A stretch of 19,823 nucleotides of DNA from Symbiodinium natans (taxonomy: Eukaryota; Sar; Dinophyceae; Suessiales; Symbiodiniaceae): NCBI GenBank assembly GCA_905221605.1, contig CAJNDS010000191.1:1048061-1067883 (forward strand). Direction: 5' to 3'. Numbering within the stretch: the first letter of the stretch is position 1; the number at the start of each line of letters is the position of its first letter. Under the pieces are notes generated by a model. That model was given only the letters and a program-made list of their open reading frames with translations, had not been told where the DNA came from and did no database searches. Below, piece by piece: positions 1 through 7,902 of this stretch. Both the position numbers and the translations under genes were made by a program.

Positions 1-45
1 CCCTCTCTCCCTCTCTCCCTCTCTCCCTCTCTCCCTCTCTCCCCC
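1..45. repeat. CCCTCT microsatellite
   Basis: The window opens with about seven tandem copies of the hexamer CCCTCT, a pure pyrimidine tract on the + strand. It may continue beyond the window edge. It has no visible link to the gene at 533. Confidence 0.9.
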
Positions 46-532
46 TGATCCTATGAAGCATGCTAGCTGCGCGGAGCATTTACTCGACACGACGATCCAG
101 AATAAGTAAGCATCACTCTCTCTTGCATATCTCCCACATTGAGCGTCACGTCTATATATTCACTAAAAACGCTTTCGGGACATCCGCTTCTCTAATAAAT
201 TTCTCCCGCGCCGTGTTTCTTATTCTTGCAGCCCACGCAAGCCCATATTCAGCATCGCTGCCGTCAGATAACCAGGAAATAAACGACACAGAAACGATGG
301 GAAAAGGCACAGATGTCAAGCTTTTCCAAGTCGCCGCTTCCCACGTTTTTTCGAGTGCGTTGCTGAAGCTTTTGTGTTGGGAGTTGGTGCAGGTGAGAGG
401 AGTCTGCATTGTAGTTTGGTCGTTTAACGGGTAGGCGGTTAGGCCGAATGAGCCTGCCTGCGTGTGCCTGCTGTTGTTCGAGAGCAGACTTCAGCCCGAC
501 CCTGCTGTCCACTAAGATCGCCTTCTTTGCAC
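46..532 (+). other. Leader region of the first gene, no firm gene
   Basis: About 490 bases without a convincing gene. An ATG-initiated 124-codon frame (60-434) is open, but its composition is not clearly protein-like and I recognise no domain. A pyrimidine-rich stretch ending in TTGCAG near 231 could be a cis or trans splice acceptor. I treat the region as promoter, 5' UTR or intron of the gene starting at 533. Confidence 0.35.
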
Positions 533-1667
533 ATGAGCGAGATGCAGCTGTGTGAGATGAGGAGCCTTGATGGACTTGAGAGCGCCGACTTGCTCCCACA
601 AACCGTGGATAAGGTTGATGCCGGTCTGAAGTTTGACGCCTGGCGTTGGCCGCGGCGCTTGTTTCTCTCCTTAGTGGCGTGCGGAGCGACCCTCCTTATC
701 ACGATGGGTTTTGGCAGCATGATCGAGGGCAACGAGTCTGCTGTCACGTCCCTCTTCTCTATCCGCACTGATTTCGGTGAGGTACCCTACAAGCTGGAAC
801 TGTCGGGAGTGGATTGCCCACTTCGTGTGCATTTCAATGGCGTGTACAAGTATTCCGGCAAAACTCACGATGGTCGACCTTTCTACCAGCATGACACCGA
901 AGATGCCTACATGTACTATGAGCAGAAGTATGTTGAGAAGTTTGGAGCCTGGGTCCTCGCAATGTCCAAGCCGTCGACGAGCAAGTCTGACCACTTGATT
1001 TCGAATCCAGGAGGAGACATCATCGCGGATGTCGCACTCCCCAGCCACCACAGCCCTCTCACGTGTGGCCAGTTCGAGTGTCGGCATGAGAAGGCTGGAG
1101 CTTTGCCACCGCCGTTTGCGCCCTGGGCTGTTCAATGTGGACATACTTTTGGATGGACGAAGCAGGCGATCAAGGTCAGTGGCGGGCAGATTACTTTGAA
1201 GCACTTGCGCAAAACTGGCAGTTGGAAGTACCTGCACACTATCCCCCGGCGCAGTGGTCACCAAGAAAGTGGGCTTTGAAGAGTCCAAGCAAGAGGGAGG
1301 CAGCTGGAGCGCCGGTGCGGGAGCTTCGATGGGGACCCAGTTGGGAGGAGGAATCCCTTTCGTGACAAGTGCTGAAGTCGACGTGTCTGCCGAAGTTGAG
1401 GCGAGTTTGGACAGCTCGTGGGGTCAAGCTGCCTCTCAGTCATCCTCGGAGTCGTCGACGGTGACTGTTGAGCCAGGTTACACGGCAGTGTTCCAATGGG
1501 TATTTGACTTGGATGACAAGAACACTGGCACGAAGGTCGCCACATTGGACACTGCCGAGTTTGCGTTCACACCCAGTGCAGCTAGGCCCCCCAAATGCTA
1601 CCCTGGTGGCTGCAAGCCATCAGACTCTCCACACTATCAGCTTTGCGAACCAGGCTGGGAGATCTGA
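533..1667 (+). CDS. Membrane-anchored aerolysin/ETX-MTX2-like pore-forming domain protein (two exons)
   Basis: The start is the ATG at 533; the frame is open further upstream but only through non-ATG codons. Exon 1 (533 to about 1174) has a short acidic N-terminus, then a Trp/Arg-rich stretch and one hydrophobic helix at residues about 43-61, which suggests a type II or signal-anchor protein. A globular part follows with a conserved-looking segment (NGVY, then GRPFY, then a Tyr-rich stretch) and several Cys. The frame then shifts. A donor-like AAG|GTCAGT at 1175 and an acceptor-like CGCAG at 1250-1254 imply an intron of about 79 bases, with one base of junction ambiguity. Exon 2 (about 1254-1667, stop TGA) has the aerolysin-like pattern: a Gly/Ser-rich segment, GGGIPF, alternating polar/hydrophobic strands rich in Val, Glu and Ser, a Ser/Thr-rich run, then VEPGYTAVFQW. 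A Cys-rich tail ends the protein, about 351 residues in all. In this family the amphipathic hairpin inserts into membranes; here that role is inferred from pattern only. It could instead be a non-lytic relative. Confidence 0.6.
1175..1254 (+). other. Intron of the aerolysin-like gene
   Basis: The upstream frame runs into a stop at about 1280 while a strongly protein-like frame begins at 1254. A GTCAGT donor and a CGCAG acceptor resolve the shift with about 79 bases removed. The last or first G is shared, so the exact cut is ambiguous by one base. The intron carries no telomere-like repeats, unlike those in the centre of the window. Confidence 0.55.
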
Positions 1668-2060
1668 GCAAGCGCTTTTGCAATTCGCTTGGCGGCATCG
1701 TGCTGAGTGCCAGTTTTGCCCTTTGTGGCGTGCACGTTACATCATCCTTCCCGATTAGAACTTCCATAGCTGAACGGCGGAGGTTGTCTTGAGTACCAAC
1801 CTCAGACTCCTTTCACTGCAGCCGACGGCTGGCTGCTGAACATATGTAATCGTATGTACCAGCAGTCAGAGTGCAGTCCATAGTCAAATGTTCGGAAAAG
1901 GTCGCTGGCGACGGAACGGTCGCCTGGGATGTTTTCTAGACGAAAGCTTCACAGAGAAGTACCAGCTACTCTTCTTGCCAGCTTCTTACCCTAAACTCCC
2001 TAAACGCTTTGCGGTTATCCCTAGACCCTCAACCCAAAACCAACCCGGGCGGTAGGTCCG
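1668..2060. other. Intergenic region, no gene seen
   Basis: About 390 bases between the stop of the aerolysin-like gene and the first microexon. I see no coding signal. Around 1990-2045 it becomes C-rich with irregular CCCTAAAC-like words, the first trace of the telomere-like sequence that fills the next 14 kb. Confidence 0.5.
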
Positions 2061-2067
2061 GTCAGAG

Positions 2068-2107
2068 ATGTCCGAGCAGGCGGAAGCCGCGGAGCCGCTC
2101 GCCATTG
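2068..2107 (+). CDS. Microexon candidate 1, possible start exon
   Basis: After GGTCAG, an ATG at 2068 opens a frame reading MSEQAEAAEPLAIGD, Ala/Glu-rich like the later islands. It runs into a T8 tract and a 22-base G run, then TTTAGGG-like repeats. The ATG could be the initiator or an internal Met of an exon starting at 2066. Confidence 0.4.
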
Positions 2108-2120
2108 GGGATTTTTTTTC

Positions 2121-2590
2121 TGGGGGGGGGGGGGGGGGGGGGGTGGGGTTTAGGTTGTAGGGTTTAGGGTTCAGGGTTTAGGGTTTCGGGGTTCAGGGGA
2201 AGCTAGGGGTTAGGGGTTAAGTTTAGAGGTGTTTTTTGGGTTTAGATATTTTGGCGTTGCGGATGTTTATTTGGGGCTCTTGGGGTTGAAAAGGGTTTTG
2301 GGTCTAAGTGCGGCCTTTTGGGAGTTCAGGGTACAGTAGGGTTTCGGTGTTGGGGGTTTTGGCGAATTCAGGAATCTTGTCAGGTTTAGGGCTTTAGGGT
2401 GCTGAGGCTTCTGAGGTCTCAAACCACCATCGAAGCACTTAAATGTCCCTCAGCCTTAACGCCTCTCTCCTAGACCCGAAAACCCATAAACCCTTAAACC
2501 CTGAAACCCCAAAACCCTCAACCCTAAACCCCACAACCCAGGGCTAGAAAACCCCCCTAAAACCCTCAAACCCGAAGCCCCCAAACCCCC
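2121..2590 (+). repeat. Telomere-like intron 1: G-rich start, C-rich end
   Basis: It begins with a run of about 22 G at 2122-2143, then degenerate TTTAGGG-type units to about 2400. From about 2455 the polarity flips to degenerate CCCTAAA-type units up to the CTCCAG acceptor at 2600. It is one of the cleanest examples of the opposite-polarity layout. Confidence 0.7.
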
Positions 2591-2600
2591 AGACCTCCAG

Positions 2601-2681
2601 AGGCGCGCGGGCGCTTGGAAGATGGAGGCCCAGTCCCACGCCGCCTCGCTGTCGGCGGCGGAGCGGCGCTGCGAGGACCGG
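2601..2681 (+). CDS. Microexon candidate 2, coiled-coil
   Basis: CTCCAG at 2595-2600 gives a phase-0 start. The frame reads about 27 residues, including KMEAQSHAASLSAAERRCED, a charged helical peptide. The 3' edge is blurred by a run of G, with the first clear GT at 2689 followed by GGGGTGTAGGG. Confidence 0.5.
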
Positions 2682-2688
2682 GGGGGGG

Positions 2689-2880
2689 GTGGGGTGTAGG
2701 GTTGAGGGTTTGGGGTTTGGGGTTTGGGGTTGGGGGTTTCGGGTTTAGGGTTTGGGGTTTGGGGGTTTAGAGGTTTGTGGGGGTTTGTAGGGTGGGGGGT
2801 TTGTAGGGTGGGGGGTGTGTAGGGTTTGGGGTCTAGAGGTTTAGACGGTTTGGGACAGGTCTATAGGGTTTGGGTTTTTT
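2689..2880 (+). repeat. Degenerate G-rich telomere-like block
   Basis: About 190 bases of GGGTTTGGGGTTT- and GGGTTTAGAGG-type units directly after microexon 2. The units are variable in length (6-9) and G-rich on the + strand, so this is the 5' part of an intron by the local rule. Confidence 0.7.
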
Positions 2881-2895
2881 TGGACTTCGGTTTTG

Positions 2896-2970
2896 GGCGC
2901 GCTGCCTGCGTCGCGCACCTTCAGCAACCTCCTTGGACAGCTCGGCCCCGTTGACAGGCTGTGCTTGCTA
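2896..2970. other. Coding-like island of uncertain strand
   Basis: High-complexity GC-rich island between a G-rich block and a foldback element. The + strand reads SRTFSNLLGQLGPVDR. The - strand reads VNGAELSKEVAEGARRRQRA, which resembles the coiled-coil islands even more. Splice context does not settle it. It could be a + exon, a - exon or an exon fragment. Confidence 0.25.
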
Positions 2971-2984
2971 CCGGGCAAAGTGAA

Positions 2985-3012
2985 TTGGGGGTTTCCGAAA
3001 TCAGGGGGTACC
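2985..3012 (+). repeat. Family B foldback terminal motif, copy 1
   Basis: GGGGGTTTCCGAAATCAGG followed by GGGTACC. The same motif occurs in reverse orientation at 9490-9518 and in part at 17493-17520. The partner arm of this copy is not clear; the following bases up to about 3080 may be its body. Confidence 0.45.
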
Positions 3013-3122
3013 TTACTGCGGTCCTTATACAAAGGGAATCTTATTACTTTGGGGGTCAATATTCGGGGCCCCTTATGCTCGTAAACTCCCCAAGTAGATG
3101 CTGCTTCGGCATCTGGGCTCAG

Positions 3123-3206
3123 GGCCATGCGGAGCGCGTGGCCCGCGTGCGGCGTCACGCCGCCGAGGTCGTCACTGGGCTGCACACTTGGCTGTGCACG
3201 CGACGA
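3123..3206 (+). CDS. Microexon candidate 3, coiled-coil
   Basis: GGGCTCAG at 3115-3122 precedes a frame reading GHAERVARVRRHAAEVV and then TGLHTWLCTRR. The first half is a clear Arg/Ala/Glu helix, so the true donor may lie earlier, for example at the GTC near 3168. A family A foldback begins 29 bases downstream. Confidence 0.4.
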
Positions 3207-3234
3207 GGGATCGGCTGTTGGACATTGCGGATTG

Positions 3235-3335
3235 GGATGCTCCCCCTTGTGCTAACAGCCCTTAAAATCGGGATTGTAATAGGGGGTTCTGTAATCCCTG
3301 TTTTTAAAGGGCTGTTCGTATAAGGGGGAACATCC
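3235..3335. mobile_element. Family A foldback (MITE-like) element, copy A1
   Basis: Imperfect inverted repeats of about 41 bases, beginning GGATGCTCCCCCTTGTGCTA on the left and ending TATAAGGGGGAACATCC on the right, with a G-rich loop. Arms and interior match the elements at 6402-6509 and 13247-13353. It has no coding capacity. It looks like a non-autonomous terminal-inverted-repeat element inside an intron. No clear target duplication was seen. Confidence 0.7.
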
Positions 3336-3379
3336 AAGCATGAAGATGTGCAGGCTTCAGGGATCAGAGCTTGGGAGTT

Positions 3380-3600
3380 TGAAGGAGACCCTAAGCGCTA
3401 AACAGCCCTAACACCCTAAAATTCTCAACCCCCAAGCCGTAATCCCTAGGCCCTAAACACCCCAGACCCTAAGAGCCCTAAGCCCCTAAGCCCAACCCCA
3501 AGCCCCAAGCCCCAAGCCCCAAGCCCCAAGCCCCAAGCCCCAAGCCCCAAGCCCCAAGCCCTAAACCCTAAACCGAAATAGACCTAAACCTAAACCCGAG
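3380..3600 (+). repeat. C-rich telomere-like block with CCCCAAG array
   Basis: Degenerate CCCTAAA-type units containing a homogeneous array of the variant heptamer CCCCAAG (about 10 copies, 3488-3560), then CCCTAAA units to about 3600. It ends at the acceptor of microexon 4. Confidence 0.8.
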
Positions 3601-3614
3601 ACCCAGAACCTGAG

Positions 3615-3692
3615 GAGAGGCAGCGCAAGGAGCTGGTTCGCAACAGCAGCGTGCAGGCCAGCCAGAAGCTCCGCGAGGCGATTCTGGCTCGG
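3615..3692 (+). CDS. Microexon candidate 4, coiled-coil
   Basis: Acceptor CTGAG at 3610-3614 in phase 0. The 26-residue frame includes RQRKELVRNSSVQASQKLRE, an unambiguous amphipathic helix. A GC donor (CGG|GCGGGG, 3693) keeps phase 0; a GT donor at 3698 gives phase 2. G-rich TTTGGGG/TTTAGGG units follow at once. Confidence 0.6.
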
Positions 3693-3697
3693 GCGGG

Positions 3698-4066
3698 GTT
3701 TGGGTTGTAGGTTTTAGGTTTTGGGTTTTGGGGTTTGGGGTTTGGGGTTTAGGGTTAGGGTTAGGGTTTGGGATTTGGGGTTTGGGGTTTAGGGTTTAGG
3801 GCTTTATGCTTCAGGAGTGTTAGGTCAGGTTTAGGACGTTAGGGCTAAGGATTTTGAGGCTTTAAGGGAGGTTGGGGTGGAGTTGTGGTGGGGGGGAGGG
3901 GCCTCTAGATCATGAGGCTCCAAACAACTTCTGGCACATATCCCTAACCCTGTGAAATCCGTCTAACAGCGTGGAACTAAAACCCAACACGGCACTGCAT
4001 CGGACAACCCTGAAGAAGAGTGCATTGAGTGCATTGAGGTCATCAGCCTGATCCATGCTAGCCCTT
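3698..4066 (+). other. Intron 5' part: G-rich repeat and unassigned sequence
   Basis: TTTGGGG and TTTAGGG units up to about 3815, then about 250 bases of ordinary sequence in which I see no exon. The C-rich repeats start at about 4070. Confidence 0.5.
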
Positions 4067-4147
4067 CGCGCCTAAACCCAACAGACCCTAAAGCCTCAAC
4101 CCCCAACCCTCAACCCTGAGTCTTTTGACCTTGTGTTAAATATCATA

Positions 4148-4156
4148 TTCAAAACC

Positions 4157-4244
<88 letters not shown>

Positions 4245-4261
4245 ACCCCCAACCCCCAACC

Positions 4262-4293
<32 letters not shown>

Positions 4294-4325
4294 ACCCCCA
4301 ACCCCCAATCCTCAACCCTCAACCC
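4148..4325 (+). repeat. CCCTCAA heptamer array
   Basis: About 24 tandem units of the variant CCCTCAA, with a few CCCCCAA units, highly homogeneous. It is telomere-like in period (7) but not in sequence. It ends 18 bases before microexon 5. It yields a spurious repetitive ORF. Confidence 0.9.
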
Positions 4326-4343
4326 CGACACCCTCGCCGGGAG

Positions 4344-4397
4344 GAGCTGGAGCACGCACAGGCGGAGCGCCATGAGCTGGAGAAGCGCCTCAAAAAG
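4344..4397 (+). CDS. Microexon candidate 5, coiled-coil
   Basis: CCGGGAG at 4337-4343 precedes the phase-0 frame ELEHAQAERHELEKRLKK, among the clearest coiled-coil peptides here. A GC donor at 4398 (AAG|GCGGCC) ends it in phase 0, before the in-frame TAG at 4404. The strict heptad pattern makes chance unlikely. Confidence 0.6.
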
Positions 4398-4455
4398 GCG
4401 GCCTAGGGATTCTGCAGCCACCCACGCACACGAGTGCCCTAAGCCCGAAGCTTCT

Positions 4456-4625
4456 TTAGGGTGTAAAAGGGTTTTAAAGGGTTTTAGAGGGTTTAAAGGG
4501 TTCAAGGTTTTGAAGGGTTCAAAGGGTTTAAAGGGCTTAAAGGATTCAAAGGGTCTAAAGGGTTCATTCAGAAGGGTTCAAAGGGCTTGAAGGGTGGGGT
4601 TCAAAAATTTAATGGGTCAAGGTCT
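4456..4625 (+). repeat. G-rich AAAGGGTTT-type repeat
   Basis: About 16 irregular units of 9-10 bases of the type AAAGGGTTC or AAAGGGTTT. It is a G-strand relative of the heptamers with longer spacing, and lies at the start of the intron after microexon 5. Confidence 0.8.
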
Positions 4626-4660
4626 CAGGGTTAACCCGACGCCCACACCGCTGCGCGGAG

Positions 4661-4723
4661 GCGTTGCCCCGAATCGAGCGCCTCACTGCGGAAGACCATC
4701 GGCTGAGTGCGAGGCTGCTGCAG
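4661..4723 (+). CDS. Microexon candidate 6, coiled-coil
   Basis: GCGGAG at 4655-4660 gives a phase-0 start. The frame reads ALPRIERLTAEDHRLSARLL and Q, 21 residues. A GC donor at 4724 (CAG|GCGGGC) ends in phase 0; GTTTTAG lies just beyond. Confidence 0.55.
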
Positions 4724-4734
4724 GCGGGCGCAGG

Positions 4735-5115
4735 GTTTTAGATGCAGGGCTCCAGCCTTGGGTTGCTTTAGGAGGGGCCCATTTCAGGGCCCCTGTGGTT
4801 GTTGTAAGTCATGGTCCTTTTAGTTTTCCGTTGCAGTATCTCTCTTAAAGTTTCGGTGGCGGTTGCCTAGAGAAGGACATCGGGCTTGCGTGCATGCGGC
4901 CATGTACAGCAGAATACCTGGGTCGCAGGTCCTGGCATAGGCTTGAACGATTCATTGACAGGGGAGATCATGGGAGTTCCCTACATCCAACATCCTAAGC
5001 TCCGCAGCAGCTCACCACTCATAGCTTCCAAAAAGCCTAACCCCCGAACCGAGGTTAGGGTTTCGTTTCCCAGTTTCGGTTTCGAAGCCCTACAGATTGA
5101 GCCCTTCAACACACC
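4735..5115 (+). other. Intron between microexons 6 and 7, no clear exon
   Basis: About 380 bases of mostly unique sequence with few telomere-like words. A 98-codon open frame at 4886-5182 crosses microexon 7 in another frame and looks non-coding. I see nothing else to annotate. Confidence 0.4.
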
Positions 5116-5126
5116 TCAGACCGCAG

Positions 5127-5176
5127 GAGTCGGAGGTGGCTGCGGCGCAGGCGCAGTCGCTGAAGGCTCGCTTCGG
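5127..5176 (+). CDS. Microexon candidate 7, coiled-coil
   Basis: ACCGCAG at 5120-5126 gives the phase-0 frame ESEVAAAQAQSLKARF. The donor is either GT at 5177 (within GGGTTTAGGGTT, phase 2) or GC at 5166 (AAG|GCTCGC, phase 0). Confidence 0.55.
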
Positions 5177-5179
5177 GTT

Positions 5180-5495
5180 TAGGGTTCAGGATTGTCACCT
5201 GGAGCCCTCCGCTTGCTCCAGGTTGCATCAACCGTGAGCCCATTGTGTAAAGCATGATGCATCCTCTGTTGGGCATGTCTGTTCATTATGTTTATGGCCC
5301 ACTCAAGATGTCCCGAAGCACCCACATGATGCACATTCGTCGGAGGCAACCCAGCAGGTTTCCAGTTGCTGACGAGTCCGAAGCGTTCATTCTGACATGT
5401 ATACCGTGTTATGCCCTGAAGCCCCGTAGATCCTGCAATTCTTGTACACCCTGCAAACCCTGCAGACCCTGTAAAACCCCACAGAACTGCCCATC
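5180..5495 (+). other. Intron between microexons 7 and 8
   Basis: Short G-rich start, about 200 bases of unique sequence, then a C-rich end of irregular 9-12-base units (CCCTGCAAACCCTGCAGACC, 5407-5480). A 169-codon frame (5254-5763) covers this C-rich repeat and then microexon 8, so only its middle is likely coding. Confidence 0.4.
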
Positions 5496-5499
5496 CCAG

Positions 5500-5573
5500 C
5501 GGCATCTCACGCAGGAGGAGGGTCTTGAGGTCTCCAGGGCCAAGGACCAACTGTGCCGGCCTCAATCCGCGGG
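5500..5573 (+). CDS. Microexon candidate 8
   Basis: ATCCCAG at 5493-5499 opens the phase-0 frame RHLTQEEGLEVSRAKDQLCR, then PQSAG. The GT donor at 5574 begins GTTTAGTAGGG. It is charged and helical in its first part. Confidence 0.5.
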
Positions 5574-5574
5574 G

Positions 5575-5790
5575 TTTAGTAGGGTTTGGGCTCCTCTATT
5601 TCACGAGGGCGAACAGGGATTTCGGAGGTGGTTGGGCATGGTGCACAAACAAGGTCTGCTTTTCAGATTTGAGATGGGAGGTTGGTTCAGCTCACAGGGA
5701 CTCGGGTTAGACACGGCTGCAGCACAGCACCGAGCACCGGACGGCAGAAACACCCCATGTTGATCCAAGCACCCGCCCTGTTGAACTCCA
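5575..5790 (+). other. Intron between microexons 8 and 9
   Basis: Weak G-rich start, then about 190 bases of unremarkable sequence. No homogeneous heptamer array is present, making this one of the least repeat-like introns of the region. Confidence 0.35.
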
Positions 5791-5796
5791 AGGCAG

Positions 5797-5844
5797 AAGC
5801 AACGCCGCCTGGCCCGGAGCGAGGCCTGGAAGCTTTCTAGCAGG
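5797..5844 (+). CDS. Microexon candidate 9
   Basis: AAGGCAG at 5790-5796 opens KQRRLARSEAWKLSSR, exactly 16 codons, ending AGG|GTTTAGGG with the GT at 5845. Both edges are phase 0, and the donor is made by the first telomere-like unit. Confidence 0.5.
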
Positions 5845-6312
5845 GTTTAGGGTTTAGGGTTGAGGCTTCGGGGACCTAAGCTCCACACCACCTGCCCCCA
5901 TGCCTGCACATGGTTTCTCCCGGCAGGCTTGGCTACCTGGTTTTTGCAGTCTTAACGGAAGGCGGACATCAACCCTTGAAGCCTGAAAACTCGTCTTTGC
6001 AAGTCCATCGTCTTAGTTCCACCTGGCCGGTCTTCTCAGTCTTGACTCTCGACTTCTTGCCGCCACTTTGAAAGGAAGCAGTGGAAGTTAGGCCGGCAGA
6101 CCTAAAAGGAGGCACCGAGTCACAGTTCCTAGGAGTGGGAAGTTCTAATCAACCCTAGAAGGAGCCGACACCCTAAACCCCAAACCCGAGACCCCATCTA
6201 CCCCTATCATCCCCCCCCCAAAAAAAAAACAAGAAAAGAAAAAGAAAACAGGAAAAGCCCTAAGCTCTCTCAACTCTAAGACCAGATGGTGTGTTGTGAA
6301 CCCCATCCGATG
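5845..6312 (+). other. Intron between microexons 9 and 10
   Basis: Opens with GTTTAGGGTTTAGGG, holds about 300 bases of unique sequence, and has a short C-rich stretch at about 6170-6230 that passes into an A-rich tract at 6221-6250. No exon seen. Confidence 0.45.
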
Positions 6313-6317
6313 CAGAG

Positions 6318-6368
6318 GCCGACACAGCCGAGGCGCTGCAGGCGCAGCTTGCTGAGGCGCTGGCAGGG
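6318..6368 (+). CDS. Microexon candidate 10, coiled-coil
   Basis: GCAGAG at 6312-6317 opens ADTAEALQAQLAEALAG, 17 codons, ending GGG|GTTGAGG with the GT at 6369. Both edges are phase 0. The Leu/Ala spacing is heptad-like. Confidence 0.55.
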
Positions 6369-6401
6369 GTTGAGGTCTTGGGGTGTAGGGTTCGGGGCTT
6401 G

Positions 6402-6509
6402 TTGGGATGTTTTCCCTTATGCTAAGAGTCTTTCATAGGGATTATGCTAGGGGGGGGGGGTTCTATAGTCCCTACGAAGGACTGTTTAGTATAAGAGGGA
6501 GCATTCCAA
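6402..6509. mobile_element. Family A foldback element, copy A2
   Basis: Left arm TTGGGATGTTTTCCCTTATG and right arm ending AAGAGGGAGCATTCCAA are imperfect inverted repeats of about 43 bases around a G10 loop. It matches A1 (3235-3335) and A3 (13247-13353), sharing TAGTCCCTAC, AGGACTGTT and AGTATAA in the right half. Confidence 0.7.
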
Positions 6510-6514
6510 GTTCG

Positions 6515-6790
6515 GGGCTTTAAAGGTTAAGGCTTCGCGGGCTTCAGGGGTTTCAATTTGCAAAGGATGCATACTTGTAGTTCGAGGCTTTGGATTGTTG
6601 CTGAACTGAGGGTTTAGAGTTGAGTAGCTTCTCTCTGGCAGTTTAGGCTTTTAGGGTCGTAATGTCTTGAGCACAAAGTTCACCTTCGTGAAATGTTATG
6701 CTTTCTCCACAGGAGCGCAAAACCCCTAAGCCATCAACACTCTCAACCCCTACCCGAACCATAAACCCTAAGCCCCTTAACGCCATCTAA
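6515..6790 (+). other. Intron 3' part before microexon 11
   Basis: G-rich degenerate repeats to about 6655, about 60 bases of unique sequence, then C-rich CCCTAAG-like units at 6720-6795. No exon seen. Confidence 0.4.
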
Positions 6791-6798
6791 ACCTAGAG

Positions 6799-6865
6799 GC
6801 GGAGCAGCAGCGGCGCGGCGCGCAGGTCGAGCTCGCGAAGTGCGAATCCTGGAGTTCGCCAAGTG
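6799..6865 (+). CDS. Microexon candidate 11, coiled-coil
   Basis: CTAGAG at 6793-6798 opens AEQQRRGAQVELAKCE and then SWSSPS. The donor may be GT at 6866 (phase 1) before GTAAGGGTTTAGGG, or the earlier GT after GCGCAG. Confidence 0.45.
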
Positions 6866-7340
6866 GTGTAAGGGTTTAGGGACTGCAGACTGTAGGGACT
6901 TTAGGGTGTTGGGATGTTTCAGGATTCGGGTTTAGGCGCTTTAGGGTTTAGGTACAGAATACAGGGTCTAGGGACCAGGGGGGTTTCCTGCAATTATCTG
7001 CGGGTAGTTTCATGGGCCCTTCATGTGGTCCCTGACCTCCTTTACAGGGTTCTGATGTATGGCAATGTATGGGCCCTTAATTTGTGCAGGGTGTACAAGG
7101 GGCGTATAACGCGTGCCCTTTTAAGGGCCCATACTAAGGGACCATTTTACTACCCTTAATTGGGTAAAGATTTTAGGGTTCGGGGCTCTGTGAGTGGAGG
7201 CTATTTTGTAGGGTTGGGGGCTGAGGGCGGAGGATTCCGGGGTTCTGCGGGTTTTCTCCTTCCTTTTCTGGTTCGGGGAGTGAGGGGAGCCAGGGAACCT
7301 GAAAGGCATACTCGGGGCTCCCTACTCCACTGAAAAGTGC
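6866..7340 (+). repeat. G-rich block with a foldback at 7002-7155
   Basis: TTTAGGG-like units, then a foldback: GGGTAGTTTCATGG (7002-7015) pairs imperfectly with 7142-7155, and inside it GTATGGGCCCTTAA (7067-7080) pairs perfectly with 7121-7134. G-rich units continue to about 7300. No exon seen. Confidence 0.6.
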
Positions 7341-7343
7341 CCA

Positions 7344-7617
7344 CCCTAAACACTAACCCTAAACCCTAAACCCTAAACCCTAAACCCTAAACCCTAAACC
7401 CTAAACCCTAAACCCTAAACCCTAAACCCTAAACCCTAAACCCTAAACCCTAAACCCTAAACCCTAAACCCTAAACCCTAAACCCTAAACTAAAACCCTA
7501 AACCCTAAACCCTAAACCCTAAACCCTAAACCCTAAACCCTAAACCCTAAACCCTAAACCCTAAACCCTAAACCCCAAACCCTAAACCCTAAACCCTAAA
7601 CCCTAAACCCTAAACTC
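7344..7617 (+). repeat. Long CCCTAAA array, about 39 units
   Basis: The longest and purest array: CCCTAAA heptamers with one break (ACTAAAA at about 7489) and one CCCCAAA unit. It is identical to the C strand of the plant/dinoflagellate telomere repeat. Unique sequence on both sides shows that it is interstitial, not a chromosome end, if the assembly is right. Confidence 0.95.
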
Positions 7618-7850
7618 TAGGGGCCTTTCGTGTATCTACCTGCAGTCCAAGACACGAGTCCCTGCAAACTGAAGCCGATGCCTTACCGGAGTCCTCATAT
7701 CTTTCTACCCATCCCATAAAGGTCCAGTTGGTTCCCGTAAGGTCCTTTGATGCGGGGGTGCAGGTGGGGGGTGCGGGTGGGGGTGAGGTGGGTGCGGAAA
7801 AAAACCCTAAACCCTAAACCCCAAACCGCAGCTGGTCCACTCCGCCTTTT
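7618..7850 (+). other. Intron tail before microexon 12
   Basis: About 180 bases of unique sequence, including a GGTGCGGGTGGGGGT-type G-rich patch (7755-7795), then CCCTAAA units at 7803-7828 and the pyrimidine tract TCCGCCTTTTCAG. Confidence 0.4.
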
Positions 7851-7860
7851 CAGGTCGCAG

Positions 7861-7902
7861 CGCCTGAGGCAAGAGGAGGGGAAGCGGCGCCCGGGCTCCC
7901 AG
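7861..7902 (+). CDS. Microexon candidate 12
   Basis: The phase-0 frame RLRQEEGKRRPGSQ (14 codons) lies between GTCGCAG (7854-7860) and CAG|GTCCCTGG (GT at 7903). An alternative acceptor TTTCAG at 7853 would add three residues in another phase. Confidence 0.45.

Noticed and set aside
671-1288. 205-codon minus-strand frame
   Set aside because: It is antisense to exon 1 of the aerolysin-like gene and has no recognisable features.
4133-4375. Repetitive 80-codon frame (NPQPSTL repeats)
   Set aside because: It is the translation of the CCCTCAA array. Only the segment from 4344 in another frame looks coding.
7344-7617. A true chromosome end
   Set aside because: The array is flanked by unique sequence on both sides and its C strand reads toward more genes, so it is interstitial unless the contig is misassembled.
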